From Virgibacillus halodenitrificans JCM 12304 (GTDB lineage: Bacteria > Bacillota > Bacilli > Bacillales > Amphibacillaceae), in contig NZ_BAZS01000006.1 of NCBI RefSeq assembly GCF_001310895.1, forward strand, positions 57,352 to 121,351: a stretch of 64,000 nucleotides of DNA, read 5' to 3'. The notes under the pieces were generated by a model. That model saw nothing but the letters and a program-made list of their open reading frames with translations. It was not told where the DNA came from and did no database searches. The first letter of the stretch is position 1; the number at the start of each line of letters is the position of its first letter. Positions 1 through 8,543 of the stretch are shown one piece after another. The position numbers and the translations under genes were made by a program.

Positions 1-58
1 TTGCTAAAATGTATAAAGTTAGGCAAATAGAACGTATAGAGAAAGGATGTTCCTTTTC

Positions 59-1368
59 ATGAGGAAATCTGTAGTAGCAATTGTAGGTAGACCGAATGTA
101 GGTAAATCAACCATTTTTAATAGATTAGTTGGTGAAAGAATTTCTATTGTAGAAGATATACCTGGAGTGACTAGAGATCGTATATATGCCCAAGCTGAGT
201 GGCTGACAACTACCTTTAGTCTGATTGATACAGGTGGTATTGAAATAGGTGATGAACCGCTTCTTGTCCAAATGCGTCACCAAGCAGAAATAGCTATTGA
301 TGAAGCAGATGTAATCATTTTCTTGGTAAATGGAAGAGAAGGTATTACTGCAGCCGATGAAGAAGTTGCTAAACTGCTTTATAAGTCAAATAAGCCAATT
401 GTGCTCGGGGTGAACAAGATTGACAACCCGGAGATGCGGGAAAATATTTATGAATATTATTCCCTTGGCTTTGGGGAACCATTTCCTATTTCAGGTTCAC
501 ACGGTTTAGGATTAGGGGATTTGCTTGATGAAGTAGTAGGTCATTTTCCAGAGAAAGAGGAAGAGACGAAGGATGAGGAAACGATTTATTTCAGTTTAAT
601 TGGCAGACCTAATGTTGGAAAATCTTCATTGGTCAATGCCATGTTAAATGAAGAGCGTGTGATTGTTAGTGAGATTGAAGGAACTACAAGAGATGCTATT
701 GACACCCACTTACATAGGATGATCAGGATTTTGTTATAATTGATACAGCTGGTATGCGTAAACGCGGGAAGGTCTACGAGACAACAGAGAAATATAGCGT
801 ACTTCGGGCCCTAAAGGCGATAGAACGATCAGATGTAGTTCTTGTATTATTGGATGCAGAGACGGGTATTAGAGAGCAGGATAAAAAAATTGCCGGTTAT
901 GCCCATGATGCTGGACGAGCAATTGTTATAGTTATAAATAAGTGGGATACGATAGAGACGGATGATAAAACAATGAAAGAGTTTGAAGCGAATGTTAGAG
1001 CCCATTTTCAATATCTTGATTATGCTCCAATCGTATTTTTATCCGCGAAAACGAAAAAAAGATTACACACATTGCTGCCTGCGATAAAGCTGGCTAGCGA
1101 AAATCACGCAAAACGTGTTCCGACAAATGTTTTAAATGATGTTATTATGGATGCATTAGCTATGAACCCAACTCCTACTATGAAGGGTCAAAGATTAAAA
1201 GTATTATATACTACCCAAGTTGCAGTGAAGCCACCGGGATTTGTTGTATTTGTCAATGATCCGGAGCTTATGCACTTTTCTTATCAACGATTTTTAGAAA
1301 ATAAAATAAGGGACGCTTTTGGCTTTGTGGGGACACCCATAAAATTATTCCCAAGAAGAAGGCAATAA
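59..1368 (+). CDS. der: Ribosome-assembly GTPase Der (EngA), frameshifted in this sequence
   Basis: Double-GTPase that acts in 50S subunit maturation. The first G domain has the P-loop GRPNVGKST near residues 10-18. A second P-loop, GRPNVGKSS, lies near 182, and a KH-like domain closes the C terminus. Reading stops at base 739, but the next frame continues from about base 718 with DTAGM and NKWD motifs. One missing base near 716-718 explains the break. With it restored the protein is 436 residues, the same as in B. subtilis. I chose ATG 59 over ATG 47 because GAAAGGA at 41-47 then sits at workable spacing and homologues begin at this residue. gpsA follows directly. Function is certain. The break is probably a sequence error, since der is essential. 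Confidence 0.95.
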
Positions 1369-1382
1369 AGGAGGAGATCTTG

Positions 1383-2419
1383 ATGCAAAAAGTCGCTGTA
1401 TTAGGGGCAGGAGCTGGGGAACTGCGCTGAGCATTGTCTTGGCAGATAATGGACATGATGTACGATTGTGGACACATCGCCAAGAACAGGCGGAATTAAT
1501 TAATACAACTCATAAAAACGAGAAATACTTAGATGTTATAATACCTAAAGAAATTAATGCTTATCATGATTTAAAGAGTGCTGTAAAAGATGTAACAGCA
1601 ATTGTAATCGTAGTTCCAACAAAGGCAATTAGGGAAGTATGCAAACAGCTTAACGAGGTTCTTGAGCAGAAAGTGAATATTATTCATGCTTCTAAGGGTA
1701 TTGAACCTGTTTCATTAAAACGTGTGTCCGAGATGATTAGCGATGAGTTGAGTCAATATGACAATGAAGATATTGTTGTATTATCGGGCCCAAGCCATGC
1801 AGAGGAAGTGGCCTTAAGACAACCGACTACTGTTACTGTATCCGCATTGAATATTGAGTTGGCTAAACACGCGCAAGATTTATTTATAAATGAAGTCTTT
1901 CGTGTTTACACAAGCCCTGATATTATTGGGATTGAACTTGGTGGAGCACTAAAGAACATTATTGCTCTTGGTGCAGGCATCTCTGATGGTCTAGGTTATG
2001 GGGATAATGCAAAGGCTGCATTAATTACAAGAGGCTTGGCGGAAATTGCCAGACTAGGGACCACTTTAGGGGCAAACCCTTTAAGTTTCTTAGGACTTCC
2101 AGGAGTTGGCGATCTTATTGTGACCTGTACGAGTGTCCATAGCCGAAACTGGCGTGCAGGAAATTTGCTCGGTAAAGGTAATAATTTGGATGATGTTTTG
2201 GAACAAATGGGGATGGTCGTTGAGGGAGTTAGAACCGTAAAGGCAGCTCATCAATTTGCAAATGAACAAAAGGTTGAAATGCCTATTACTACAGGCATTT
2301 ACCAAGTAATATTTGAAGATAAAGATCCTCGTGATGTTGTTGATCAATTAATGAACCGAACAAAACGGGAAGAAATGGATGATCTTGCTAAATTACTTAT
2401 GGAAAGATATTCGCAATAA
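1383..2419 (+). CDS. gpsA: Glycerol-3-phosphate dehydrogenase [NAD(P)+], frameshifted in this sequence
   Basis: Cytosolic enzyme that reduces dihydroxyacetone phosphate to sn-glycerol-3-phosphate for phospholipid synthesis. ATG 1383 has a strong AAAGGAGGAG site just upstream. The N-terminal GAGSWG Rossmann motif reads only if one A is restored at about 1412-1413. From 1439 the frame is open to 2419 and carries the ALKNIIALGAG active-site lysine segment. The restored length of 345 residues equals that of B. subtilis GpsA. It lies 14 bases after der, as in B. subtilis. The frame break is most simply a one-base deletion in the assembly. Confidence 0.95.
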
Positions 2420-2476
2420 CACGTCAATACTCTCTTGCATACAATATGTTGAGGATATCAGCAAGGAGGAGAGTAT

Positions 2477-2737
2477 GTGAATAACTTTCAGAAGGGACTT
2501 TTTGACAAGATCCAAAAGAATGCAAATATTAAACCCGAAGATGTTTTTAAAGTAGCAGATTCGGTGAAGAATGCTGATTTTACTGATGAAAAAACAGTCC
2601 GGCGGTTGGTTCGTCAATTATCTAAAATAGCCAATAAGCCGGTTTCAAAAGAGAAAGAGAATAAAATAGTTGAATCTATTGTAAAAAATAAAATGCCTGC
2701 AGATATGCAATCGTTAAATGAATTATTTAAAAAGTAA
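2477..2737 (+). CDS. spoVIF: Stage VI sporulation protein F (SpoVIF family)
   Basis: 86-residue helical protein of the SpoVIF family, which in B. subtilis is needed for proper spore coat assembly. The central stretch with VRRLVRQLSKIANKPVSKEKE and the following PADMQSL segment is the family signature. The start is GTG 2477, placed 5-8 bases after AAGGAGGAGA. The ATG two bases earlier is out of frame and followed at once by a stop. It lies downstream of gpsA with a 57-base gap and may be co-transcribed or have its own sporulation promoter. None was assigned. Confidence 0.85.
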   Translation: MNNFQKGLFDKIQKNANIKPEDVFKVADSVKNADFTDEKTVRRLVRQLSKIANKPVSKEKENKIVESIVKNKMPADMQSLNELFKK

Positions 2738-2838
2738 TTGTCCTTGGGCAAGTGAGGATACATTAACAGGTATACTTGCATAAAATAAATCGCACAAGCA
2801 TTCAAGAATAGAGTTGCTGTGGATGTTATTTAGTCAAC

Positions 2839-2876
2839 CCGAGATAAAGATAGCCCCCTTTATCTCGGATTTTTTA
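2839..2876 (+). terminator. Rho-independent terminator after spoVIF
   Basis: Perfect 11-bp stem: CCGAGATAAAG at 2839-2849 pairs with 2858-2868 around an 8-base loop. ATTTTTTATT follows. Confidence 0.85.
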
Positions 2877-3241
2877 TTGCTTAGAAAATCGCAATATCTA
2901 ATATCTGTATATCATTTCAATAGTTGATAAGCTAACAAACTAAATCGAAAGGGCATTTACCCACTCAAGGTCTTAAGTCAATGTATATGTGCTGAAATAA
3001 ACTTATAACGCATTAAGCATTAAGTTAGTTGAGATTTTCCATAATTAAATTGGCTTTTGAGAAGGTGAATAATTGAAATCAATGTTTCATGAGATAAATT
3101 CAGTCTGTTTTCATTACTACTAGGACTGTGCTTTTTTATGTTGTAGTAAAAAAAAATTAACTTTATATCAAATGCTGTAAAATCCAATTAATAAGGTAAA
3201 CTTTTATTTATATTTTATGTGTTTAAACCTTGATTTTTTTA

Positions 3242-3270
3242 TTATGCATCCAAGTAGCTTATGGTATAAT
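3242..3270 (+). promoter_or_regulatory. Candidate sigma-A promoter for yphE
   Basis: Perfect -10 TATAAT at 3265-3270, preceded by TATGG (no exact TGn). The -35 TTATGC (3242-3247) is weak at 17-bp spacing. It lies 44 bases upstream of the yphE start. Confidence 0.5.
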
Positions 3271-3313
3271 ACAGTTTGCAGTTAAAAAGTCATTAATAGG
3301 AGTGAGAAATAAA

Positions 3314-3514
3314 ATGTCACAATCAATGCTGAACATGTATATCTCTTTTGCCGGAATGCTATTATTATTTTTGGCTATAGGGTTAATCTGGCTAAGCAGA
3401 AATAAGCTAAATGGATGGCTGTCTGGCATCATTTCAATTCTTGCTTATATATCTCTTCTTTTAGGGAGTATAATTATATTATATATTGTCTTTAGTGGTC
3501 CAACAGGTGGCTAA
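3314..3514 (+). CDS. yphE: Small membrane protein, DUF2768 family (YphE)
   Basis: 66-residue protein with two predicted membrane helices (about residues 8-25 and 34-57) and a short polar loop. Sequence type and position between gpsA and yphF/spoIVA match B. subtilis yphE (DUF2768). The function of the family is unknown. I start it at ATG 3314 after AATAGGAGTGAG; the longer open frame from 3230 would add a hydrophobic segment and cross the promoter. It is followed 22 bases later by yphF, so the two probably form a transcription unit. Confidence 0.8.
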   Translation: MSQSMLNMYISFAGMLLLFLAIGLIWLSRNKLNGWLSGIISILAYISLLLGSIIILYIVFSGPTGG

Positions 3515-3536
3515 GTTAACCAGGGAGGTTGCAAAA

Positions 3537-4259
3537 ATGAAATTTACATATAAATTAACTTATTTACTGGTTATTATAGGATTGCTTACTGGGTGTATGT
3601 ATCCTGAGAGTGAACTTTCAAAAAACCAATCACCTAATGAACTACAACTGGATACAGTACAACAGGCTGTTGAGAAGTACAAGGAAGGAACGAATGGCTT
3701 GGTACCTATTAAAACAAAACCAAGCGACACACCCATCTTTCAAAAATATTTAATAGATTTTTCAGCTCTAAAAGAAAGCAATTTACTAACTGATATACCA
3801 GGGAATGCATATGAAAACGGCGGAGTATATCAATACTCGTTAATCTATCCAGAGGATAATCCGCAAGTCAAATTAATCGACCTTCGAATTACTGAAGCTA
3901 TTCGAAAGATAAATGTTAAGCTGGATATTTATAGAGATAAACATATATATCCACCGTATAAAAAGGAAATTTCTGATGGTATTTTTACTATTGATTACAA
4001 AAAGCTTGGCTTTGATGCTGCACCAAAAATAGTTAGTCCATACTCACAGGAAAATCTCCAATTAGTAATGGATGTAAATGGAGATTTATTTGTTGATTAT
4101 CGGATAGATTTAAATAATGCCTTAAAAGAATATGATCATTCCTATAAAGAAGGCGATGATATACGTTATATTCTAGCTGAAAATACTCCGTTTTTACCTG
4201 TCTACTCTTTACCTTACACAATAAAAAATGGTGAACCTGTATTTATGAAAAATAAATAA
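3537..4259 (+). CDS. yphF: Predicted lipoprotein YphF
   Basis: 240-residue secreted lipoprotein. An N-terminal basic and hydrophobic signal segment ends in the lipobox LLTGC, so mature protein should begin with a lipidated cysteine near residue 20. The rest is soluble and mostly alpha/beta. Position upstream of spoIVA and general sequence match YphF of B. subtilis, whose precise role is not known to me; a sporulation link is suggested only by context. ATG 3537 has CAGGGAGGT at good spacing. A strong terminator follows. Confidence 0.75.
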   Translation: MKFTYKLTYLLVIIGLLTGCMYPESELSKNQSPNELQLDTVQQAVEKYKEGTNGLVPIKTKPSDTPIFQKYLIDFSALKESNLLTDIPGNAYENGGVYQYSLIYPEDNPQVKLIDLRITEAIRKINVKLDIYRDKHIYPPYKKEISDGIFTIDYKKLGFDAAPKIVSPYSQENLQLVMDVNGDLFVDYRIDLNNALKEYDHSYKEGDDIRYILAENTPFLPVYSLPYTIKNGEPVFMKNK

Positions 4260-4274
4260 TATAACATATTAACT

Positions 4275-4309
4275 CCCTTGTAACATATATTGTTGCAAGG
4301 GTTTTTTTT
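4275..4309 (+). terminator. Rho-independent terminator after yphF
   Basis: 11-bp stem with one mismatch (4275-4285 with 4291-4301, CCCTTG/CAAGGG at the base), followed by eight T. Confidence 0.85.
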
Positions 4310-4356
4310 GTTATCCATTTTTACTTACGAAATATATTTATTTACACATATTTTTA

Positions 4357-4387
4357 GTCATAATTTGATAGGACAACATCATAGACT
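4357..4387 (+). promoter_or_regulatory. Candidate sigma-E promoter for spoIVA
   Basis: GTCATAATT at 4357-4365 and CATAGACT at 4380-4387 are separated by exactly 14 bases. This fits the sigma-E pattern (ATA-containing -35, CATACAmT -10, 7 of 8 matches). spoIVA is a known mother-cell sigma-E gene in B. subtilis. Identification is by consensus only. Confidence 0.5.
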
Positions 4388-4449
4388 TGTAATGTCAATA
4401 GTTCGTAGATTGTACGTTAATAAAAGTACGGAGATCGGGAGGGGATCTT

Positions 4450-5928
4450 TTGGAAAGAGTTGATATTTTTAAAGATATTTCAAAACGGACAAATGGAGAT
4501 ATTTATCTAGGAATAGTGGGAGCAGTCCGTACAGGAAAATCAACGTTTATTAAAAAGTTTATGGAGTTGGTTGTGCTCCCTAATATTGAAGAGGAAAGCG
4601 AAAGAGCAAGAGCACACGATGAATTACCGCAAAGTGCTGCTGGCAGGACAATAATGACTACAGAACCAAAGTTCATTCCTAACCAAGCAGTATCAGTTAA
4701 TGTAGATGAAGGATTAGATGTAAATGTAAGACTTGTTGATTGTGTTGGATATGCAGTAGAAGGGGCAAAAGGCTTTGAGGATGAGAATGGCCCCAGAATG
4801 ATTCATACACCTTGGTATGAAGATCCCATACCTTTTCACGACGCTGCAGAGATTGGTACGAGAAAAGTAATTCAGGAACATTCAACTATCGGAGTAATCG
4901 TTACAACTGATGGGACCATAGGGGAGATCCCAAGAAATGATTACTTAGATGCAGAGGCTAGAGTTGTTGAGGAATTAAAGGAAGTGGGTAAGCCATTTAT
5001 AATGGTCATCAATTCTACAAGACCAACTAGTCAGGAAACAGAACTGTTACGGCAGGAATTGAGCGAAACACATGACATACCTGTACTTTCTATGAGTATA
5101 GAATCAATGACTGAACATGATGTCCATAATGTTTTGCGAGAAGCGCTCTACGAATTTCCAGTTTTAGAGGTAAATGTAAACTTACCAAGTTGGGTGATGG
5201 TGTTAAAGGAAAATCACTGGTTGAGAAAGAACTATCAGGACACCATTCAAGAAACAGTAAAGAATATTAAGCGATTACGGGATGTTGACGAGATAGTAGG
5301 GGAATTTTCCGAATTTGATTATATTGATAAAGCGAATATAGCAGGAATGGAAATGGGAGAAGGAGTTGCGGAAATTGATTTGCATGCACCAGAGTATTTA
5401 TATGATCAAGTATTAAAAGAAATTGTTGGAGAGGAAATTAGAGGAAAAGACCACCTTCTTCAGCTAATGCAAGATTTTGCTCATGCAAAAAGAGAGTATG
5501 ATCAAGTCTCAGGAGCATTACAAATGGTTAAGCAGACAGGATATGGTATCGCTGCTCCTTCATTGGAAGATATGTTATTAGATGAACCTGAAATTATCAG
5601 ACAAGGATCAAGATTTGGTGTTCGGTTGAAGGCCGTGGCACCGTCCATTCACATGATTAAAGTAGAAGTTGAATCGGAATTTGCCCCTATAATTGGTACA
5701 GAGAAGCAAAGTGAAGAATTAGTACGATATTTAATGCAGGATTTTGAAGAAGATCCACTATCTATATGGGAATCAGATATCTTTGGTCGTTCATTAAGTT
5801 CTATTGTTCGAGAAGGTATTCAAGCTAAGATTGCTCTCATGCCTGAAAATGCAAGATATAAATTAAAAGACACCTTGGAGCGAATCATCAATGAAGGCTC
5901 AGGTGGATTGATAGCAATTATTTTATAG
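4450..5928 (+). CDS. spoIVA: Stage IV sporulation protein A, spore coat ATPase
   Basis: Morphogenetic ATPase made in the mother cell. It polymerises on the outer forespore membrane to form the coat basement layer. The protein is 492 residues, exactly the B. subtilis length. The Walker A loop GAVRTGKST is at residues 24-32 and DCVGYAV near 97, and the conserved C-terminal end GLIAIIL used for membrane/SpoVM contact is present. The start is TTG 4450, after GGGAGGGGATC, as homology requires. It is monocistronic here, between two terminators, with a sigma-E-like promoter upstream. Confidence 0.97.
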   Translation: MERVDIFKDISKRTNGDIYLGIVGAVRTGKSTFIKKFMELVVLPNIEEESERARAHDELPQSAAGRTIMTTEPKFIPNQAVSVNVDEGLDVNVRLVDCVGYAVEGAKGFEDENGPRMIHTPWYEDPIPFHDAAEIGTRKVIQEHSTIGVIVTTDGTIGEIPRNDYLDAEARVVEELKEVGKPFIMVINSTRPTSQETELLRQELSETHDIPVLSMSIESMTEHDVHNVLREALYEFPVLEVNVNLPSWVMVLKENHWLRKNYQDTIQETVKNIKRLRDVDEIVGEFSEFDYIDKANIAGMEMGEGVAEIDLHAPEYLYDQVLKEIVGEEIRGKDHLLQLMQDFAHAKREYDQVSGALQMVKQTGYGIAAPSLEDMLLDEPEIIRQGSRFGVRLKAVAPSIHMIKVEVESEFAPIIGTEKQSEELVRYLMQDFEEDPLSIWESDIFGRSLSSIVREGIQAKIALMPENARYKLKDTLERIINEGSGGLIAIIL

Positions 5929-5957
5929 CAGCTGTAACCCAGCTGCTATTTTTTATT
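5927..5957 (+). terminator. Rho-independent terminator after spoIVA
   Basis: AGCAGCT (5927-5933) pairs with AGCTGCT (5941-5947) and is followed by ATTTTTTATT. The left arm overlaps the spoIVA stop codon. Confidence 0.8.
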
Positions 5958-5980
5958 CTTTTTTAACAACGGCAGGAAAA

Positions 5981-6007
5981 TTGATTTCTCTGTCGTATAT
6001 GTATAAT
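5981..6007 (+). promoter_or_regulatory. Possible distal promoter of hbs
   Basis: TTGATT (5981-5986) and TATAAT (6002-6007) with a short 15-bp spacer. The hbs gene of B. subtilis has two promoters, so a distal one is plausible, but the spacing is poor. Confidence 0.25.
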
Positions 6008-6124
6008 AGGCTTAGCAACCTGTTCGCAATCATTAAATTCATCCCATATTTTGGCTAATATTGTGCTTTTTTCCTTGAAAACAGGTTTTTTCTAAATAAA
6101 TCGGTAAAAATTAGTTACTTATTG

Positions 6125-6153
6125 TTGAATTTTATCGCGAACTCGGTTATTAT
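6125..6153 (+). promoter_or_regulatory. Sigma-A promoter of hbs
   Basis: TTGAAT (6125-6130), 17-bp spacer, TATTAT (6148-6153). It lies 123 bases upstream of the hbs start, so the mRNA has a long leader. The rest of the 346-base gap between spoIVA and hbs shows no gene. Confidence 0.6.
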
Positions 6154-6275
6154 AAGCCTTGTCATCAATGAAAAAGATGACTTTTATGTATAAAAGTAGG
6201 CAAATTGGTGAACAAATGAGAATAACTTCTTTTGTTCCTATGTCGATTGAAAGATTTTGGGAGGAGGTGAATGTC

Positions 6276-6548
6276 ATGAACAAAACAGACCTAGTGAATG
6301 CTGTAGCTGAGAAAAGCGATCTTTCTAAGAAAGATGCAACTAAAGCAGTAGATGCAGTTTTTGAATCTGTCATGGATTCACTTAAAAATGGTGACAAAGT
6401 ACAATTAATCGGGTTTGGTAACTTTGAAGTACGCGAGCGTTCAGCCCGTAAAGGCCGTAACCCGCAAACTGGGGAAGAAATTGAAATCCCAGCAAGCAAA
6501 GTACCTGCTTTTAAACCAGGTAAAGCCCTTAAAGACATTGTAAAATAA
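6276..6548 (+). CDS. hbs: DNA-binding protein HU
   Basis: Nucleoid-associated histone-like protein that bends DNA as a homodimer. The protein is 90 residues, typical for HU. The helical body is followed by the beta-arm segment [18 protein letters not shown] (about residues 46-63), which inserts in the minor groove, and the usual C-terminal [12 protein letters not shown] 6276 has a near-perfect GGGAGGAGGTGA site; upstream in-frame starts lack one. It is flanked by its own promoter and terminator. In B. subtilis folE (mtrA) follows; here folE is absent and mtrB comes next. Confidence 0.97.
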   Translation: MNKTDLVNAVAEKSDLSKKDATKAVDAVFESVMDSLKNGDKVQLIGFGNFEVRERSARKGRNPQTGEEIEIPASKVPAFKPGKALKDIVK

Positions 6549-6565
6549 TAAATTTTACATAGGGC

Positions 6566-6598
6566 AAAAAAGATACGCTTCGGCGTATCTTTTTTTTA
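6566..6598 (+). terminator. Rho-independent terminator after hbs
   Basis: AGATACGC (6571-6578), TTCG tetraloop, GCGTATCT (6583-6590), A-run before and T-run after. Confidence 0.92.
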
Positions 6599-6681
6599 GT
6601 AATAAGATATTAACTCAAGCATTAGTATAAATATTTAGATAATAGGTTTTGTACGAGGGAATAAGCAAACAGGAGGTTATT

Positions 6682-6897
6682 ATGGACAGTAAAAGTGATT
6701 TTTTTGTTATTAGAGCATTGGAAGACGGAGTTAACGTAATTGGTTTAACGAGAGGTACTGATACCCGTTTTCACCATTCCGAAAAACTGGATAAAAATGA
6801 AGTTATGATTGCTCAATTTACAGAACATACTTCGGCCGTAAAAGTTCGTGGTAAAGCAATTATTCAAACAAGTCATGGAGAAATAGATAATAATTAA
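6682..6897 (+). CDS. mtrB: Transcription attenuation protein TRAP (MtrB)
   Basis: Tryptophan-activated RNA-binding protein that assembles as an 11-subunit ring and binds GAG/UAG repeats to attenuate trp expression. 71 residues with the highly conserved blocks [21 protein letters not shown] and AQFTEHTSA, which include the tryptophan pocket and the RNA-contact lysines/arginine (KVRGKA). ATG 6682 follows ACAGGAGGT. It usually lies in mtrA-mtrB (folE-mtrB); here folE is missing, and no trp genes are present in the nearby aromatic supraoperon. Its targets must be elsewhere in the genome. Confidence 0.95.
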   Translation: MDSKSDFFVIRALEDGVNVIGLTRGTDTRFHHSEKLDKNEVMIAQFTEHTSAVKVRGKAIIQTSHGEIDNN

Positions 6898-6926
6898 TGT
6901 ATAAATAGTTTTCCCATGAATATTGA

Positions 6927-6956
6927 TTAACGTTTTTACTAAAATTATGCTATAAT
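6927..6956 (+). promoter_or_regulatory. Promoter of the hepS-menG-hepT operon
   Basis: TTAACG (6927-6932), 18-bp spacer, TATAAT (6951-6956) with an upstream TGC giving an extended -10. It lies 44 bases before the hepS start. Confidence 0.6.
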
Positions 6957-6999
6957 AGCAAATGCGATTACTGACGGTTAGAAGGGCTAGGGTGATTTT

Positions 7000-7770
7000 T
7001 TGAATACCTCAACAACTATCAAAACTTTACTGGAAGATAGAATGAAGCATTCATTTCTTAATAAATATATAAAACAGCCCTTTGTTGATGAAGGAAAACT
7101 GCTTATTTTGTCTGGCATTATGGAAGGTACTGATTTTTCGAAAAACAAAAAAGAGCAAATTATAATTACAGCAATGCTTGTGCAAATAGCCTTGGATACA
7201 CATGATCACGTTCCAGCTGAAATAAATGGCCTGGAAAGTAAAACAGAAAAACTAGAAAAACAGCTGAGAGTACTGGCAGGAGATTATTATAGTGGACTAT
7301 ACTATATGTTGCTTTCAGAGCTTGAGGAAATTGATCTTATACATAAACTCGCAACAGCCATTAAAGAGATTAATGAATATAAAATGAAAGTATATTACCA
7401 CGAAGCAAATACTTTTATAGAGCATTTGGATTTCGTTATGAAAACAGAATCACTAGTAGCACTATCGTTAGCACGCTATGTGGGAAATGTAACCATTATG
7501 CCTTTGATCGAAGACTGGATGTATGTAAATAAATTAATTTTTATAAAAACAAAAGAAAATTCTATTATCAATCATTGGCAGGCCTATTATCCAGAATGGA
7601 CTTATTCATCAATCGTAGAGAAGATAGATGAAATTATTAAACATAAATCGCAAAAAATTAATGGTTATTTACGCACATTACCGGATTGTCATTCACTTCA
7701 CGGCATCCAAGTAGAGGGTTTATTGAAGAAAGTATGGCATGGTAAGTCAATGTTTGCAGAGGGTGGATAA
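7000..7770 (+). CDS. hepS: Heptaprenyl diphosphate synthase component I
   Basis: Small, regulatory subunit of the heterodimeric heptaprenyl diphosphate synthase, which sets chain length for the menaquinone-7 side chain. 256 residues, mainly helical, similar in size to B. subtilis HepS (about 250). It lacks the catalytic Asp-rich motifs, as expected for this subunit; those are in hepT. Start at TTG 7000 after CTAGGGTGA. First gene of hepS-menG-hepT, with three bases separating it from menG. Confidence 0.9.
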   Translation: MNTSTTIKTLLEDRMKHSFLNKYIKQPFVDEGKLLILSGIMEGTDFSKNKKEQIIITAMLVQIALDTHDHVPAEINGLESKTEKLEKQLRVLAGDYYSGLYYMLLSELEEIDLIHKLATAIKEINEYKMKVYYHEANTFIEHLDFVMKTESLVALSLARYVGNVTIMPLIEDWMYVNKLIFIKTKENSIINHWQAYYPEWTYSSIVEKIDEIIKHKSQKINGYLRTLPDCHSLHGIQVEGLLKKVWHGKSMFAEGG

Positions 7771-7773
7771 TTT

Positions 7774-8484
7774 ATGTCTCAACAACAATCAAAAGAAGAA
7801 CGTGTACATCATGTCTTTGAAAAGATCTACAATAAATATGATGCCATGAATTCCATTATTTCTTTTCAGCGCCATAAAGCTTGGCGAAAGGATGTAATGA
7901 AACGAATGCAAGTTGAAGAAGGTGCTATGGCACTGGATGTTTGTTGCGGAACCGGAGACTGGGCTATTTCACTTGCTGAAGAAATTGGTACCTCTGGAGA
8001 AATAATAGGACTTGATTTTAGTGAAAATATGCTATCTGTAGCTAAACAGAAGAAAGAGGAACACAATATCAAGCAACTTCAGTTCATTCATGGTAATGCA
8101 ATGGAACTGCCTTTTAAAGATAATACGTTTGATTACGTTACGATCGGATTTGGCTTAAGGAATGTTCCTGATTACCTGACAGTTTTACAAGAAATGTATC
8201 GGGTAGTTAAGCCCGGTGGCAAGGTTGTTTGCTTAGAAACCTCCCAACCGGAATTGATTGGTTTTAGACAATTGTATTATTTTTATTTCCGTTTTATAAT
8301 GCCTGCCTTTGGCCGGTTATTTGCCAAAAGCTATAAAGAGTATGCATGGTTACATGAGTCCGCAAAGAATTTTCCTGATAAAAAAGAGCTTAAAAAGATG
8401 TTTTTGGAAGCAGGATTTTCAAAGGTGGATATAAAAAGCTATACAGGTGGAGTAGCTGCCATGCATATGGGCTTTAAAGAATGA
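7774..8484 (+). CDS. menG: Demethylmenaquinone methyltransferase
   Basis: SAM-dependent enzyme that methylates demethylmenaquinone in the last step of menaquinone synthesis (UbiE/MenG family, also called menH in older B. subtilis work). 236 residues. The SAM site CCGTGDW is near 55-61, GLDFSENML near 77-85, and the family segment GFGLRNVPD near 128-136. ATG 7774 has GGGTGGA in the hepS 3' end. Placement between the two heptaprenyl synthase subunits matches its pathway. Confidence 0.95.
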   Translation: MSQQQSKEERVHHVFEKIYNKYDAMNSIISFQRHKAWRKDVMKRMQVEEGAMALDVCCGTGDWAISLAEEIGTSGEIIGLDFSENMLSVAKQKKEEHNIKQLQFIHGNAMELPFKDNTFDYVTIGFGLRNVPDYLTVLQEMYRVVKPGGKVVCLETSQPELIGFRQLYYFYFRFIMPAFGRLFAKSYKEYAWLHESAKNFPDKKELKKMFLEAGFSKVDIKSYTGGVAAMHMGFKE

Positions 8485-8543
8485 CTAAATGCAGAAAAAG
8501 TTATTCAGAACAGACATTTTCTATGAAATAAAAGGTGACCCAC

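Larger units (their letters stand above)
2738..3313 (+). other. Long intergenic region between spoVIF and yphE
   Basis: 576 bases, AT-rich. It holds a rho-independent terminator (2839-2876) and, at the right end, the yphE promoter. In between I see only short open frames without homology. One reads 16 codons from TTG 3073 after a GAAGGTGA-like site; it is too short and featureless to call. Confidence 0.6.

Noticed and set aside
1439..2419. gpsA read as a shorter protein starting at a later GTG or TTG
   Set aside because: It would lack the NAD-binding N terminus, while a strong ribosome site and the missing residues are present upstream in another frame; a one-base deletion is simpler.
3073..3123. 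16-codon frame from TTG after a GAAGGTGA-like site in the spoVIF-yphE gap
   Set aside because: Too short, no recognisable similarity, no linked feature; chance is sufficient.
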